A stretch of 64,000 bases of DNA, taken from contig NC_090447.1 of NCBI RefSeq assembly GCF_031143425.1, forward strand, positions 137,473,106 through 137,537,105, written 5' to 3'. Each line of letters begins with the position of its first letter. Position 1 is the stretch's first letter. Below the pieces are notes generated by a model, which saw nothing but the letters and a program-made list of their open reading frames with translations, had not been told where the DNA came from and searched no databases. Below, in pieces: positions 21,240-32,307 of this stretch. The stretch is from Pleurodeles waltl. Taxonomy: Eukaryota; Chordata; Amphibia; Caudata; Salamandridae. A program made the translations under genes and the position numbers.

Positions 21240-21960
21240 CACATCAACAGGTCGAGCTGCCACCGGGCATACAGAGGCCACAGAAAAGACTGCCACTCCC
21301 CCCCCGGATGAAGCCCTCAGTGAAGAAGCCACTCCTGGAGGTCTGGACAGAGAGGACAGTTCAGGCCCATCTGTGCAACCTGGGCAGACACCAACAGTAA
21401 GTCTCACTGTGGCACATCAACACTTCCTAGCCCGGTTGCCTCAGCATCAGAGGCAACCATTCGCCTCCCCACCCTATGCATCAAACACAGTATCTACTAC
21501 CTTGTGCCCCCCAGGCCTGGATCCTGAGTTGCAGCGGGGTGGGGCCCCTGCGGCTGCTCCTGGCCAGACCACTATCAGCTAGGTCTTGGGGATCTATCAG
21601 GAGTCCCAAGGCATGATGGGCCAGATCTTGACCGAACTCCTGGAAATCAAGCAGGTACAGAGGGACATGCAAAGAGACATGCGAGAACAGATGGACGCCC
21701 ACATTACCAACATGGCCTTCTCAACAGGGGGTGATGAAGGACATTCACACCACCCTGAGCAGGGCTTTTAAAAACAAATCTTCCCCATCCTTTGGCTCAT
21801 TAACACCAGGCACATCAGCATCATTTCCAGCCACTGGAAGGGAAGCCATGCCAAAGGAAGAACCCTCCCCAGACAACCCTTGCTTCTGTAGCAGCAGATC
21901 CCCCTCCCTCACAAGAGAGGATGTCTGGCAAAAAATCCAGGAGGTTTGAATGGCAAGACA
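21240..21960 (+). pseudogene. transposon-type coiled-coil protein fragment, two exons
   Basis: After a CATCAACAG acceptor (about 21251) a coding stretch EKTATPPPDEALSEEATPGG runs to a GTAAGT donor at ~21400. A second stretch starts after CCCCCCAG at ~21513: LDPELQRGGAPAAAPGQ, one stop at ~21580, then YQESQGMMGQILTELLEIKQ and VQRDMQRDMREQMDAHI, a predicted coiled coil. This layout is like the C-terminal half of MYB/SANT-type partner proteins of DNA transposons, but it is not the same family as the other two copies here. It may be a nested element. Function inferred only by resemblance. Confidence 0.4.
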
Positions 21961-23318
21961 CCCACCACTGTCAGCAAGTGACCTCTTCCTAAATGACCTC
22001 CTTTGTGTGCCACATATTCACTCTGTTGACTGATCCTCAACCACGTACCAGTTCCAATGGAAGAGTACTCTGGGCTTTGGACTCCCAATGGTGTGGCATC
22101 TATTCCATTGACTTCATGCACCATGACAGACACCTTCACTTTACTTTTTTGATGCTTTCTGTCCACATTGTATTTTCTGCATCAGCATTGTAACAAATTC
22201 AAACACCACAAACTCATTGTCTGCTTGCTTAATTTCCACATTTTGCTATGTAGCAATGTAAGACCATGTGAACCATGTGGTGAAGACAAAAGCTTCTTGT
22301 ACAACAAGGGATATGTTACAGGTACACAGTGTCCTGCTCAGGATTACAGACATTACACACAAACATATACATGCAAGTGTCTGGTCGCACCAAACATGTT
22401 ATTCAGTGTACAGCATATAGACTGTCTATATGTCTGCACCTTTGTGACAGAAGAATATGTGACTCATCCTGAGTCAAAGTACATATTCCAGGGTACAGAC
22501 CCCCAGACCACAGAAGGGAGGGATTTGTCAGACATTGTCCTGTAGAATAGACAAACATTAAAGTGGATGATGTCACCAGCTTGTGCCTTATCACAGACCA
22601 CCCCAAAGTAATCCAACATCACTTAATCCAAGATACAGAAAGATGGCACAGCAACAGTCCCTGATCAGAGACCAATCTTAATCCAATGACCAGGCATCTG
22701 GTGGTATGACACAAACATATGTCAGTGCTGTGACACCTGCACTGTGGCCTGCAATGATGAAACACATCTATAGATATATATACAGGTCACACAAGAATAG
22801 TGTTTATCCAATGTGAAGGGGAAATGACTTGGTTGCAATCTATGACTACGTATTTTATGCCCACATGATGACACACATGATGCAATAGACCCACCACAGC
22901 ACACAAAACAAGTCCATTGTGCACTTCTGACCTTCTTCCCAAACACTGCACAAGCTGGCTTGGCACAGGTCTCATACACACCAAATCTGTGACCTACATT
23001 ACCTGGAACAACCATGTCCACTTTGTATGTCAGAACAGTGTCACACACCTGCCATTGTCACAAATCTGAAATGCCCACATGAGGATTTCATGGTGTAGGT
23101 ACATGTACAAAAGCAGAACAAGGAGCATGGGCAAGGGAAATGATGAAAACAAAGCAACATCATCTGGTTGGGGATATATCAAAAGCTAACTCACCAAACA
23201 GCCTTTGGATGAATATTGTAGAGTATCAGCTCCCTAGTTGTGTCTAAAACACTCAACTCCACACATTCTCCCAACTACAGTTCATTGTACAGTCAGTCAT
23301 TAAATCTTAATGACATAC
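21961..23318. other. Harbinger element 2 interior, nothing recognised
   Basis: No ORF with family resemblance. Presumed element sequence downstream of the transposase gene. Confidence 0.4.
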
Positions 23319-24480
23319 TTACATGCAGGAAAAGTAGCTGTTGATGAGATCTTCCCGCAAGTCAGCTGCTTTCTCTTCATCATTGTCATCCTCACTTGGC
23401 ATTTCAGGAGTCTCACCTGGTGGCACTGCAAGCTCCCCCTCCTCTGGGATGTACGGGATATTGCTTAGCATGGCAATGTTTCAGAGCATGCAGCATGCCA
23501 CATTGATCTGACACACTGTCCCGGTGAGTAGAGGAAGGATCCACCAGTCCTCTCCAGACACCTATATCTGGCCTTCAGAAGCCCAAAAGCCCACTCCAGT
23601 ACCTGTCTGGTTCTTCCATGGGCCTCACTGAAGCGGACTTTCCCTGGGGTAGTTGGATTCCTCAGTGGTGTCAACAACCAAGGACAGTTCGGATATGCGG
23701 AGTCTCCTGCTAAGGAATGGGACATTATGTGCATCAATGAGTCACTCACTTACTGATTGCAGCACCTGACATTGCACACAAACAATCACTTACTGATTGC
23801 AGCACCTGACATTGCACACAAACAATAAGGACTGATGTGACTTACCAACCAGACAGGCCCTCTCTGAGTACAGGTGTGACATCAGCCAGAGTATGGTGCT
23901 GTTCTGTATTATGAAGAAATCGTGGGCTGAACCCGGCTGAAAGGGCACAGTCATGTGAAATGAAGAGATCCGCCAGACAACTTGCACATTGATTACATGG
24001 ATGTTCTTTCTTTTAAAATAAATGTGTTCGTTGGCCTGCGGTGGCATCAGCTAACATGTATGCCATCAATGCCCCCCCCCACATGTGGGATGCGTGCAAA
24101 ACCTTAAAACTCAGCCTCCATATGGGCTAAATCCTCACGTCAGGAAAAACAGGTATAGCTGTCAAGGTGGTTCAACATTGCTGAGAGGAAATCCTTCAAC
24201 AGCAGACTGAACATAGGTTGGGGCACACCAGATTATAGGGCCACTGTATGTGGCTAGTAAGTGCAGTACTGACATGACTTGTACTATGGATGGTATGCTG
24301 GTTGGATAACTAATAGCTGGCATCATATCTGGCTCCAAGTGATGGCATAAGTCCACTATTGTTTGCCTATCCAGGGGGCAGTACATGATACAGTGCATTT
24401 ACTTCATGGTCTGAAGGTCTGGCAGTGGACTGTAGACAGGAGGTTGCCTTACCCAGGCTACCAATGTATGACAAGACATG
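23319..24480 (-). pseudogene. Harbinger DDE transposase, full span, frameshifted
   Basis: Read right to left: start region VYSPLPDLQTMK, a stop, then LDRQTIVDLCHHLEPD and SIPSIVQVMSVLHLLAT. About 50 codons of the helix-turn-helix part are missing after that. GGIDGIHV carries the first Asp (about 24065, shifted frame). NIHVINVQVV and PGSAHDFFI follow. ERACLVG ends an exon at a GTAAGT donor (~23840); after ~120 bp CCTTAGCAG opens GDSAYPNCPWLLTP (second Asp). EWAFGLLKARYRC holds the catalytic Glu. The last part (frame +1) is NIPYIPEEGELAVPPGE, an acidic tail and LREDLINSYF. All three catalytic residues are present, but at least three frameshifts/stops destroy the gene. Homologous to HARBI1. Confidence 0.85.
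23762..23838. repeat. two-copy direct repeat in the transposase intron
   Basis: TCACTTACTGATTGCAGCAC...CACAAACAA is present twice, about 38 bp each, back to back. It has enlarged the intron between the LVG and GDSAYP codons. Confidence 0.9.
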
Positions 24481-25189
24481 ATTTCTAACATTATTCAGTG
24501 TGACCACACCACATACATGATGCATGTCAATGATATCATGTGACAAAGCATTTCTGATTATATAGACATGACACACAGTACACATTACAGCTGCCAGCTA
24601 CACAAGGGACAGATATGACCCCCATGGTTTTCAACACCTGTGTCTACAACATGGTTTAGATGAAACTCAAAGATGTGCAACACAACTGGTCCTCGAAATG
24701 TAATTGTATATCCAAACCACCAAAATGACCATTGGCCGTGGTGAACTGTGCCCCAGCTGTTAAATGTCATCTGTGCCCTGCAACATACTACAGTGGTGGT
24801 TGAATATTAGGACCTACATGACAAGACAGGACAAGGATGTCCGTGTGGTAAAAAAAACATATTTTGTAGGTGTGACGGAGCTTATAAAGCACAATACTGC
24901 ATTTCAAGCTGCCAAAATGACGGATTCCTGACCTACTCCACTGGACATAAGAAAGCACATGTGACCACTGGCAGAAGTCGTCATGGTAGTAGGTGGTTGC
25001 AACCACAGTGGACACAGCTATAGGCTACCAATGTTGCCAGTGGCGGTTGTGGCCCAATGGCTGTGTCTGCCGGTGGTGATGACCACGGATGTGGTGGATG
25101 TAACCACCATGTTCTGCAGATTCACTCACTTGACTCCTGCCACTGCTGCCAGCAACAACTCCATGACCTGAGCTGCTGTGTGCTACCGC
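24481..25189. promoter_or_regulatory. divergent intergenic region of Harbinger element 2
   Basis: About 700 bp between the transposase start and MYB-like exon 1. By position it holds the promoters. No specific site could be assigned. Confidence 0.35.
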
Positions 25190-28100
25190 TGGGAGCAATC
25201 ATCATCCAGCAGTTGATAGGGCCTCTGCCTTCTCTCCATAAGAGCTGGAGAGGCTTGTCGCTGAGGTCCTACCCATGTATGGACAGCTCTGTTGCCAACC
25301 AGAGGTGCAGGTAAATACCTAATTGGCATAATTTTTCTGCACTTCATCATCCTTTTCCTCCTCACAGGCTACAATGTGCTCCTGTGGGCCAGTTAGACTT
25401 CTTGTCTGCCCGTTGGTGCAGTCTGTGTGGCATCAATGGGATGTAGAATGTGTAGGTATTGGTGGCCAGTACCATATGTTTTGTGCAGTCACATTGTATT
25501 TTGTGAGGTTTTTTGGGTCCTAGATCATCTTTCTGTGGGATGCACATAACTAGGTAAGGAGACATTACTGCCATCCTTTGCCATCCCTTTCCTCATGATT
25601 GTTGTCTATGTTGGACAACATGTGTGTGTATGACAGCATGAGCTGTGTATGCATGTTATATGAGTCATTTGAGAGTCATGTGATCAGTGTGTATAATGCC
25701 ACATATCTTTCAAACCACATCTGGCCTTGCTAAACTGTTTTGTGGAAGGCATATCATGACTCACTTTGCTTTTTAGGTTGCCACACACACCACATGCCAC
25801 ATTGTTGATGGCCACATGATGTACTGCCATGCATGGATACATGGACGTGATGGGACTGGGGGGTCTTGTATGTTCTGTCTGCTCAGCCTGCAGAGACCAG
25901 GGCCTGTCAAATGTATTTTCCAGTAAGGGACCTAGTCCAGGGTGTAGGAGTGTCACTATGGCTATGCCACAGTGGCACTGTGCCCACTTCCTGAATCCCA
26001 GCTGATTCTGACATGTGACCAATATGATGCTCTAGTGACAAAACCTGCCCTGAATGCCTCATTCTTTTGACTGGATTAGGAATGGGTACAGATGGAAATG
26101 ATTAATCTAGTCCATATGTGCATTTTACATCATTGTCAATGTGCGTCTAAGAATCATGACAGATTTCTTACTCCTACAGCTCTGTTGTCACCTTCACACA
26201 GGTCATATTTGTCCTGGACAGGCTTATTACATAAATGACAGTCCCACAGTGTAGACAGTGTGCTGATTCCGGGGTAGCCATGATATGTGACTCAGTAGCT
26301 TGGTCACATAGCAGAAACTGTACAATGCATGCCTTCGTATGCCATCTCTGTAGGGTAGACACATATGTCCTAAGGACTGTTAAGTGGTACAGGTACATAC
26401 CACAGAACCCAACCCCAGAGGAGGCATGAGTCTGCATGTGTAATTCCACATGCCCGCACATGGACAAAGAAGACACTTTCTGTACCCACTATGCCAGCCC
26501 CCTGATTGTTACTGAAGTGTAATGGTGAGGTTTGTAATATGGCACTTGCATGTAGGGACTGTATGCAGTGAGTTAATCTCATACACTGTGATTGTGTTGG
26601 TCCACGACTTTACCATTCAGAAGCAACATGTGTATAGTGTTTCATTGTGGCTCACATCACAGTACAGTTTGATGGAGCAGGGACTAACTAATGCCAGTAA
26701 GCTTGCTTATTTATTGTAGGCCATGAGCAGGGTAGTGGGTTAGTCTGCCGATGCAAATGTATATGTCTGTAGTCATGTCTGTCCCTGTACCTATGGGCTT
26801 GTGTATTTCACACTTGTGGAGTATTAACAAATTGAACGGTTCTAGCTTTGTGTTTCTGACATGTATGTGACTCAACCATTTGTGAAAAAACCTGTGATTG
26901 TAATCTCTTGATTTGTCCTTTGCAGCCATGCAGGTCAATGCCCATCGGAAAAATGAGCTTTGGAGAGCCATTGCCAAGAAGGTGCGGACCCTGGGGGCCC
27001 ACAGCCAGTGGAGCCCCTACTATCAGAGGAGATGGTAGGATCTGAGATGCTGGGCCCGGAAGATCACTGAGTTCCAGCTGGGATGTCCTCCCACTGTGCC
27101 CGGGGTGCCCATCAGGCCATGATCCCCCTAATGGCTTGCATTTGAGCAGTGGGGTACCCAGAACTTGATGGACATTTGAGGACAGCACAGCAGCACAAGG
27201 AAGTGAGTACAGGGCATATTCCTGTCTGTCACATTGCCAAGTGAATGTGTTTGGTTCCGACAGCTCCCAAGGGATGAGCCATGTGTAACATAATAGATGA
27301 GTGATTGATTGTGTAGACATGTCATGTGTTGCTTACTGATATGCCTCGTCTATTGGCCCAGTGACCTAGGACATAACTGTGTACAACCCACAAACAATTT
27401 GCTCTTCAGGGACCCCATATGGCTGTGTATAGTGATCAATCAAGCAATATTTGTTGTTGTAGTAGGTGTAATTTCTAGGCAGCAGACCACTACTACTTAG
27501 TGTTACAGGCCAAAAGATAGGTAGTGATGGATCACTGTCCTCAACCATGTGTCTGGTGAAATGTGTATATGGGCCTCTGCCACCCAGAGGCAACTTGTCT
27601 TCAGCGTATGATGGGTGCTGTTGCCTCACTACTCTCTGTAATGTGAAGATGGCCATCATACATGACAGTGCATACATTTTTTGGGGGGTGTGCAGCTATG
27701 GATCAATACTTTCCCTTGGTAAGTGGGGAATGTCCATTGACATGTTTTATGTGTCATCACTGTTGCCAACATTACTTGTGTCTACATGTCAGCATGTGTC
27801 CCTTTCCCTTTAGAAACATATGTGTAAGCTGCTGTTTCATGCATGGTCTACCTGTGTTGAGGGGATAATTTTTATATTCCCTCGAATATATATTCATGCC
27901 AACCTGTGTGTGGAATAGGACATTTACAATGGGGATAGATGTCATGTTGTGTCACAGACAACAGTGTCACCATTGATTATTGGCTGACACATATCCTCAC
28001 CTGTCTTAGCATTTCACTTAGCATGTACATCTACAGTAACAATGAGGGACATGATGGGTAGGCCTGGAGTTTTTACCCACAGTGTGCATTTTCATGCCAT

Positions 28101-30409
28101 TGATGTAGAATCATGTATCAAAGCGGGGAAGGTTTGTAACCTGACTGTTTGCATGCATCAAGGAGTGACTTGCAGTTCTGCTGCAAACACGTGTTTAGGT
28201 ACAAGCATTCATCCACAGACATACAAATTACATGACCACAATGGGGACAATGATGTAGCTTCCAACTGGGCAACATGTTGATGGCCTTCTACAAGTACTT
28301 GCAGATCTCTGGGCCTATTCAACATTCAAGGGACTAATGGTGTATACTGATGCACTCAGAGTATGTCATTGCAAGGGGTGCCAGACATTGGTGATTTCCC
28401 TGGGACTTGCTGATTCATTGTGTTGTGGATTTTAGAGACATATCTTCCTGACATTTTGCCCATTTTGTGTACAGTGTAAATTTCCATGCAAAATGTGTGG
28501 CATTTCTGAGCAACATTAATACTACCTCCATGACACCATTGGGAAAAATATCACTTGGTGAAGTGTGCATTGCAAGTTTGTTTCCAGTGTGACATGCGTA
28601 TTTCCATGTCACCTTCTCCAGACTATTGTACAGTTGTCAGTAATATTGCATGTTCTGGGAGCATCATTTATTATTGTTGTGTTATTGTGTATGTGACAAA
28701 GAGATGTCTGCATGACCTTGTGTGGGATCTGAGGGAATGGAGTTGGCATTAGCCTACCATTATATGACAACATGTAAGTGATGTATGCTCCACAGGACAA
28801 AGCATTGATGGTGATGAGGTCTCCTACTTGTTGAATAGTTACTGTGATTGCAGAACTTCGGCCATGCAATTATAGTTGTGTGAGATCCTGATTTCCCTGT
28901 GGGCAACTGTTGACAGTTCAGATGGCATGCATGCATTTGGTAAGGTACATGTATGGGCCACCAGGTGAAGTTTTTTGCTAGGGCCTACTTGACATCATGG
29001 TGAAGTTTGCTAATCACAACTGTTGTTCAAGTATGATCATGGACATGTATTGACCCTATTACTCTTTGTATTTGCAGCATCAGCCCAGGGAAGTGAAGGA
29101 GACAGGACATAGCCAAGTGGGGACACATCTGGCCCCAAGACCTCAGGTCAAGACACCACCGACTCTGAGGGACCCACGGGGGAGACCAGATCAACATCCT
29201 TGTCATCATTGGATTCTACCTCCAGTGGCCACTCCCTAGTGGTGGCAGACCCATCTGGACGTACCCCTGTACCTTCCTTGTTTGCCATCCCCAGTTCTAT
29301 TGCAACTTTCCCTGTTGCTCCCCACCCGGTTGGCTGTGCCAAGGAAAGTGGGCATCTCCTTCGCCGCAGACACCTCCGCCCCAGCCCCTATTACCCCTGA
29401 TGTCCTCAGTGAGGAGGCTATTGACCTCCTGAGGAATATCTCTGTGGGTCAGACAGCCATTCTGAATCCCATCCAGGGGTTGTCTACCCAACTGCAGGGG
29501 CCAATGCTTTCATGGAAGTCATTCATAGTGCAATGTCTAGCCTACAGGGATCTTTTCAGGCTCTGGCCTCCAGACTGATGGCAGCCAGTCACCCCCCCTC
29601 CATGCCCCCTCCACCTCCACCTCCTTCTTCCCAATCCAAATCCCCTATTCCCCTACCTATCAAGCACACAGACCGATCCGCACGCATTCACCTCAACACA
29701 CAAGAGCAGCACACGTGAACACAAACACCACAAAACACACCTGCACGCAAGCACTCAACAGACACCCACATACACAACATCAGCCACCACTTCCCTAGGA
29801 ACCCCCACAATGCCCTCTGGCCAACACACCACATCAAAGATACCCACAGGTGCCACCACAACAGTCAGTGACACACCCACCATAACTGCAGACACCACCC
29901 AACAGACATACATACATCCACCATACCCACAGACACCACTCCAGCAGCCACACAGACATCCATCACTGCAAGCGTACCCACAGACACCTCCCAACACACA
30001 CATGCATCCACCACTCCCACATAACCCAGCACCTCTACCTCCCAGCCTCCAAAGACACACAAACACCCATACTCTCACTCTCAACAGGCACCACCCACAC
30101 AAAAGCATACCTCACACACGTATACACCTGAGACATCCACACCGACACAGCAAACAACCACTCCCTCGACCTCCAAATCCCCACCCCCTTCTGCTGACCG
30201 TCCCTGTGCTCCTAAGAACATTTTCTTGTTCTACCTTACCCTTTCTCCTGTTCCCTCTACACAGTCTCAACCCATGTCACATCTGACCTTCTGCAAGCAC
30301 CCATCCCCCTCCCTCTAAGAAGAAGCCCACCCCTCCTAAGAAGCATTCCACCGCTCCCAAACCCATTCACCCCAAATCCTTCCGGCCTCCCCCCAAGGAT
30401 GATCCCTGA
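25190..30409 (+). pseudogene. Harbinger MYB/SANT-like partner protein, three exons, broken
   Basis: Exon 1 (to 25310): ELERLVAEVLPMYGQLCCQP, aligned with ELESLVDGVLPQYPLLYGPP of the 12-kb copy, ending at GTAAAT; its start codon is eroded. Exon 2 (26926-27202): after TTTGCAG, ELWRAIAKKVRTLG, YYQRRW, a TAG, then DLRCWARK; ends at GTGAGT. Exon 3 (29078-30409): after TATTTGCAG, GDTSGPKTSGQDTTDSEG, SGHSLVVADPSG, a frame change, APITPDVLSEEAIDLLRN, SVGQTAIL, then a Pro/Thr/His-rich tail, APKNIFLFYL and a Lys/Pro-rich end with TGA at 30407-30409. The exon structure and splice sites match the minus-strand copy at 9.2-12.2 kb. The MYB fold would bind element ends; this copy is inactive. Confidence 0.75.
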
Positions 30410-31860
30410 GGTGCCTGCCTGGCCACTTAATGCCCCTTCCTGTGGAGGTTCCCTTGTATTAAAGGAGTCATGTTAGAGTACAGTGATGTGCATGGACAAT
30501 TCCATATGGACTGGCCAATGGCCTTAGTTAAAAAGAAACCAAACGGTTGTTTTTTTGGGTACACATTTGTACTGCACTTCTCTTGTATTGTCTGTCTACA
30601 GTTGTATGTGCTTCAGCCTGCTTGCTGATCCATTTGCTACTGTGTGCAGTATCTGACTTTGTGGGCTGTGCTTATGTCCCCCAAGACAAAGGCAGCGTTT
30701 GAATGTATCGATATGTGGGTGTAAATGCAATAGTGGTTTCATAGCATTGTGTTCTGTTTGGTATGGTAAGTATTTAATCTTGTGTTGTCCAATGTGAGCA
30801 TGTATGGTTTTAGATTGGTCCCCCTGATATGGATTATGGATTCATCTAATGTGTGGCAGCTTGAGTTTTGTTTGTGCAGACATGGAGGATGTTCAGTCAT
30901 GCTAGCTTCCTTTGCATTTGACTGTGCATGTGTCCATTTATCTGTGTGGACATTGCAGCTACTTCATGTAAATGTATGTCAGATGCAGTTGGAGTTATAT
31001 TTGCTTTGTTGATTTGCACTTCCACATTGTGCAGATTGGTATGTCACTTGAGTCTAGTATTATTTGTCCCAGAGATACCTGAAGGGCCCATTCCTGTGCA
31101 AATGTTGTTTAAGGGGAATGGTCAAAGTGATACGTGTCCCAGTGCAGCCTTCTTCCCTGAATGCGCCTGATGCCCCCATCTCTATTTTGCAAGTATTTAT
31201 TACATAGTGAGCTTTGTATATGTGTCCCCCTGTCTATTGTGCATCCCATTATCCTTCCATTGTGTTGCAATGTGGGTGATGTGTGTGTACATTGCATGGC
31301 TGTTTGCTGGCAGTGGTGTTTGTGTTCCATGCCACATCCATATATATGTGTGTTGAATGTGATAACAGTCCATGGCATGTGTGCAATGTGAGTGTGAAAG
31401 TTGTAGTTGTAGAGGTGATGTTGCTGTGTTGTTGGTGTTGTGTGACACAATGTTGTGTACACTTCACTGGCCCTGTGCCTGAGATAAGCAGACGTGTGTT
31501 TTTGTGTAGTATTGAAGTGCAATCTGAGTGAGTGACCTGCACAAATTGAGAGTTTGGTGACTATGAATGTGTCCTTCTTTGTGTATGATTCTGACGTGGG
31601 ACACAATGACAAGTGTTCTTGGTTCACATAGCGTGACCCCCATATAATGTGGCTGACGGTGCGATGATCTGTTGTTGAGCGTAATGACACAGGTAGGTGT
31701 GTGTACTTGCAGTTGGTTGCGTCCACAGCGGCATGGATTTTGTGCACCTTCGATGAGCAGCATCAAGATGTGTGTAATGGGCTACTTGGCAGCAATGGAC
31801 ATGTAAGGCTGCCTGCAGGTGACTGTCTCCCCGCTTTCACCTGCTGAAACGTGGTGGTTG
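30410..31860. other. Harbinger element 2 right arm, TG-rich, no genes
   Basis: Sequence rich in TGTG/TGTATG. ORFs on the minus strand (31109-31747) are of biased composition and not supported. Confidence 0.5.
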
Positions 31861-32136
31861 GACCGCCACGGTCATATTAGCAGTGTGCAACCTCATAAAA
31901 TGTTCGGCGGAAACAATGTTTGTGCTGCCTAGTGACCACTGCAGTCTGTGCTGCCTGGTTGCACCAGTGGCACCGCAGCAGTCTTTGCTCCATAGGCCCA
32001 CATGACTCGTAATACGGCAGTCCGACTGTCAACCCGATGGCAGTCGGATCGCCAATGCCACTAAGGTGGTCTATGGACAGCCAAACTAATAATGAGGCCC
32101 TTATGCAGAACTGGATTTTCAAAATTTGAAGACTTA

Positions 32137-32306
32137 AGGCCTGATTTAGATCCTGGCAGAGGGAATGCTCCACCACAAAGGAGATGAATATCCAGTCTGC
32201 CTTATTACAATCGCCATAGCGTATCATGAGCTGGTAATAAGGCAGACGGGATATCCGTCACGTTTGTGACAGAGTATTCCCCTCTGCCAGGATCTTAATC
32301 AGACCC
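32137..32306. mobile_element. 170-bp MITE with TTA duplications
   Basis: Left AGGCCTGATTTAGATCC and right (reverse complement) GGGTCTGATTAAGATCC are terminal inverted repeats; both extend into CTGGCAGAGGG. TTA flanks both ends (32134-32136, 32307-32309), the PIF/Harbinger target. The centre is also self-complementary (GTCTGCCTTATTAC / GTAATAAGGCAGAC). Confidence 0.85.
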
Positions 32307-32307
32307 T

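Larger units (their letters stand above)
19185..32100. mobile_element. Harbinger element 2, near full length (~12.9 kb)
   Basis: The left end CATTAACGAGTTTGGGGGTC...GACCACC and the reverse complement of the right end (CATTATTAGTTTGGCTGTCC...GACCACC) form long imperfect inverted repeats. The right flank is TTA (32101-32103); the left copy of the duplication is eroded. Inside are a minus-strand DDE transposase (24480 to 23319) and a plus-strand MYB-like gene (25190-30409), divergent, plus a 148-bp minisatellite near the left end and an extra coiled-coil coding fragment at 21.2-22.0 kb. It is unusually long for the superfamily. Both genes are broken, so the element is a fossil. Confidence 0.75.

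Noticed and set aside
29755..30108. Cys/Gly/Val-rich minus-strand ORF
   Set aside because: Antisense of the Pro/Thr/His-rich tail of the MYB-like gene; composition artefact.
31109..31747. 212-codon minus-strand ORF rich in His and Thr
   Set aside because: Antisense of a TG-rich stretch; no domain, and overlapping frames are similarly open.
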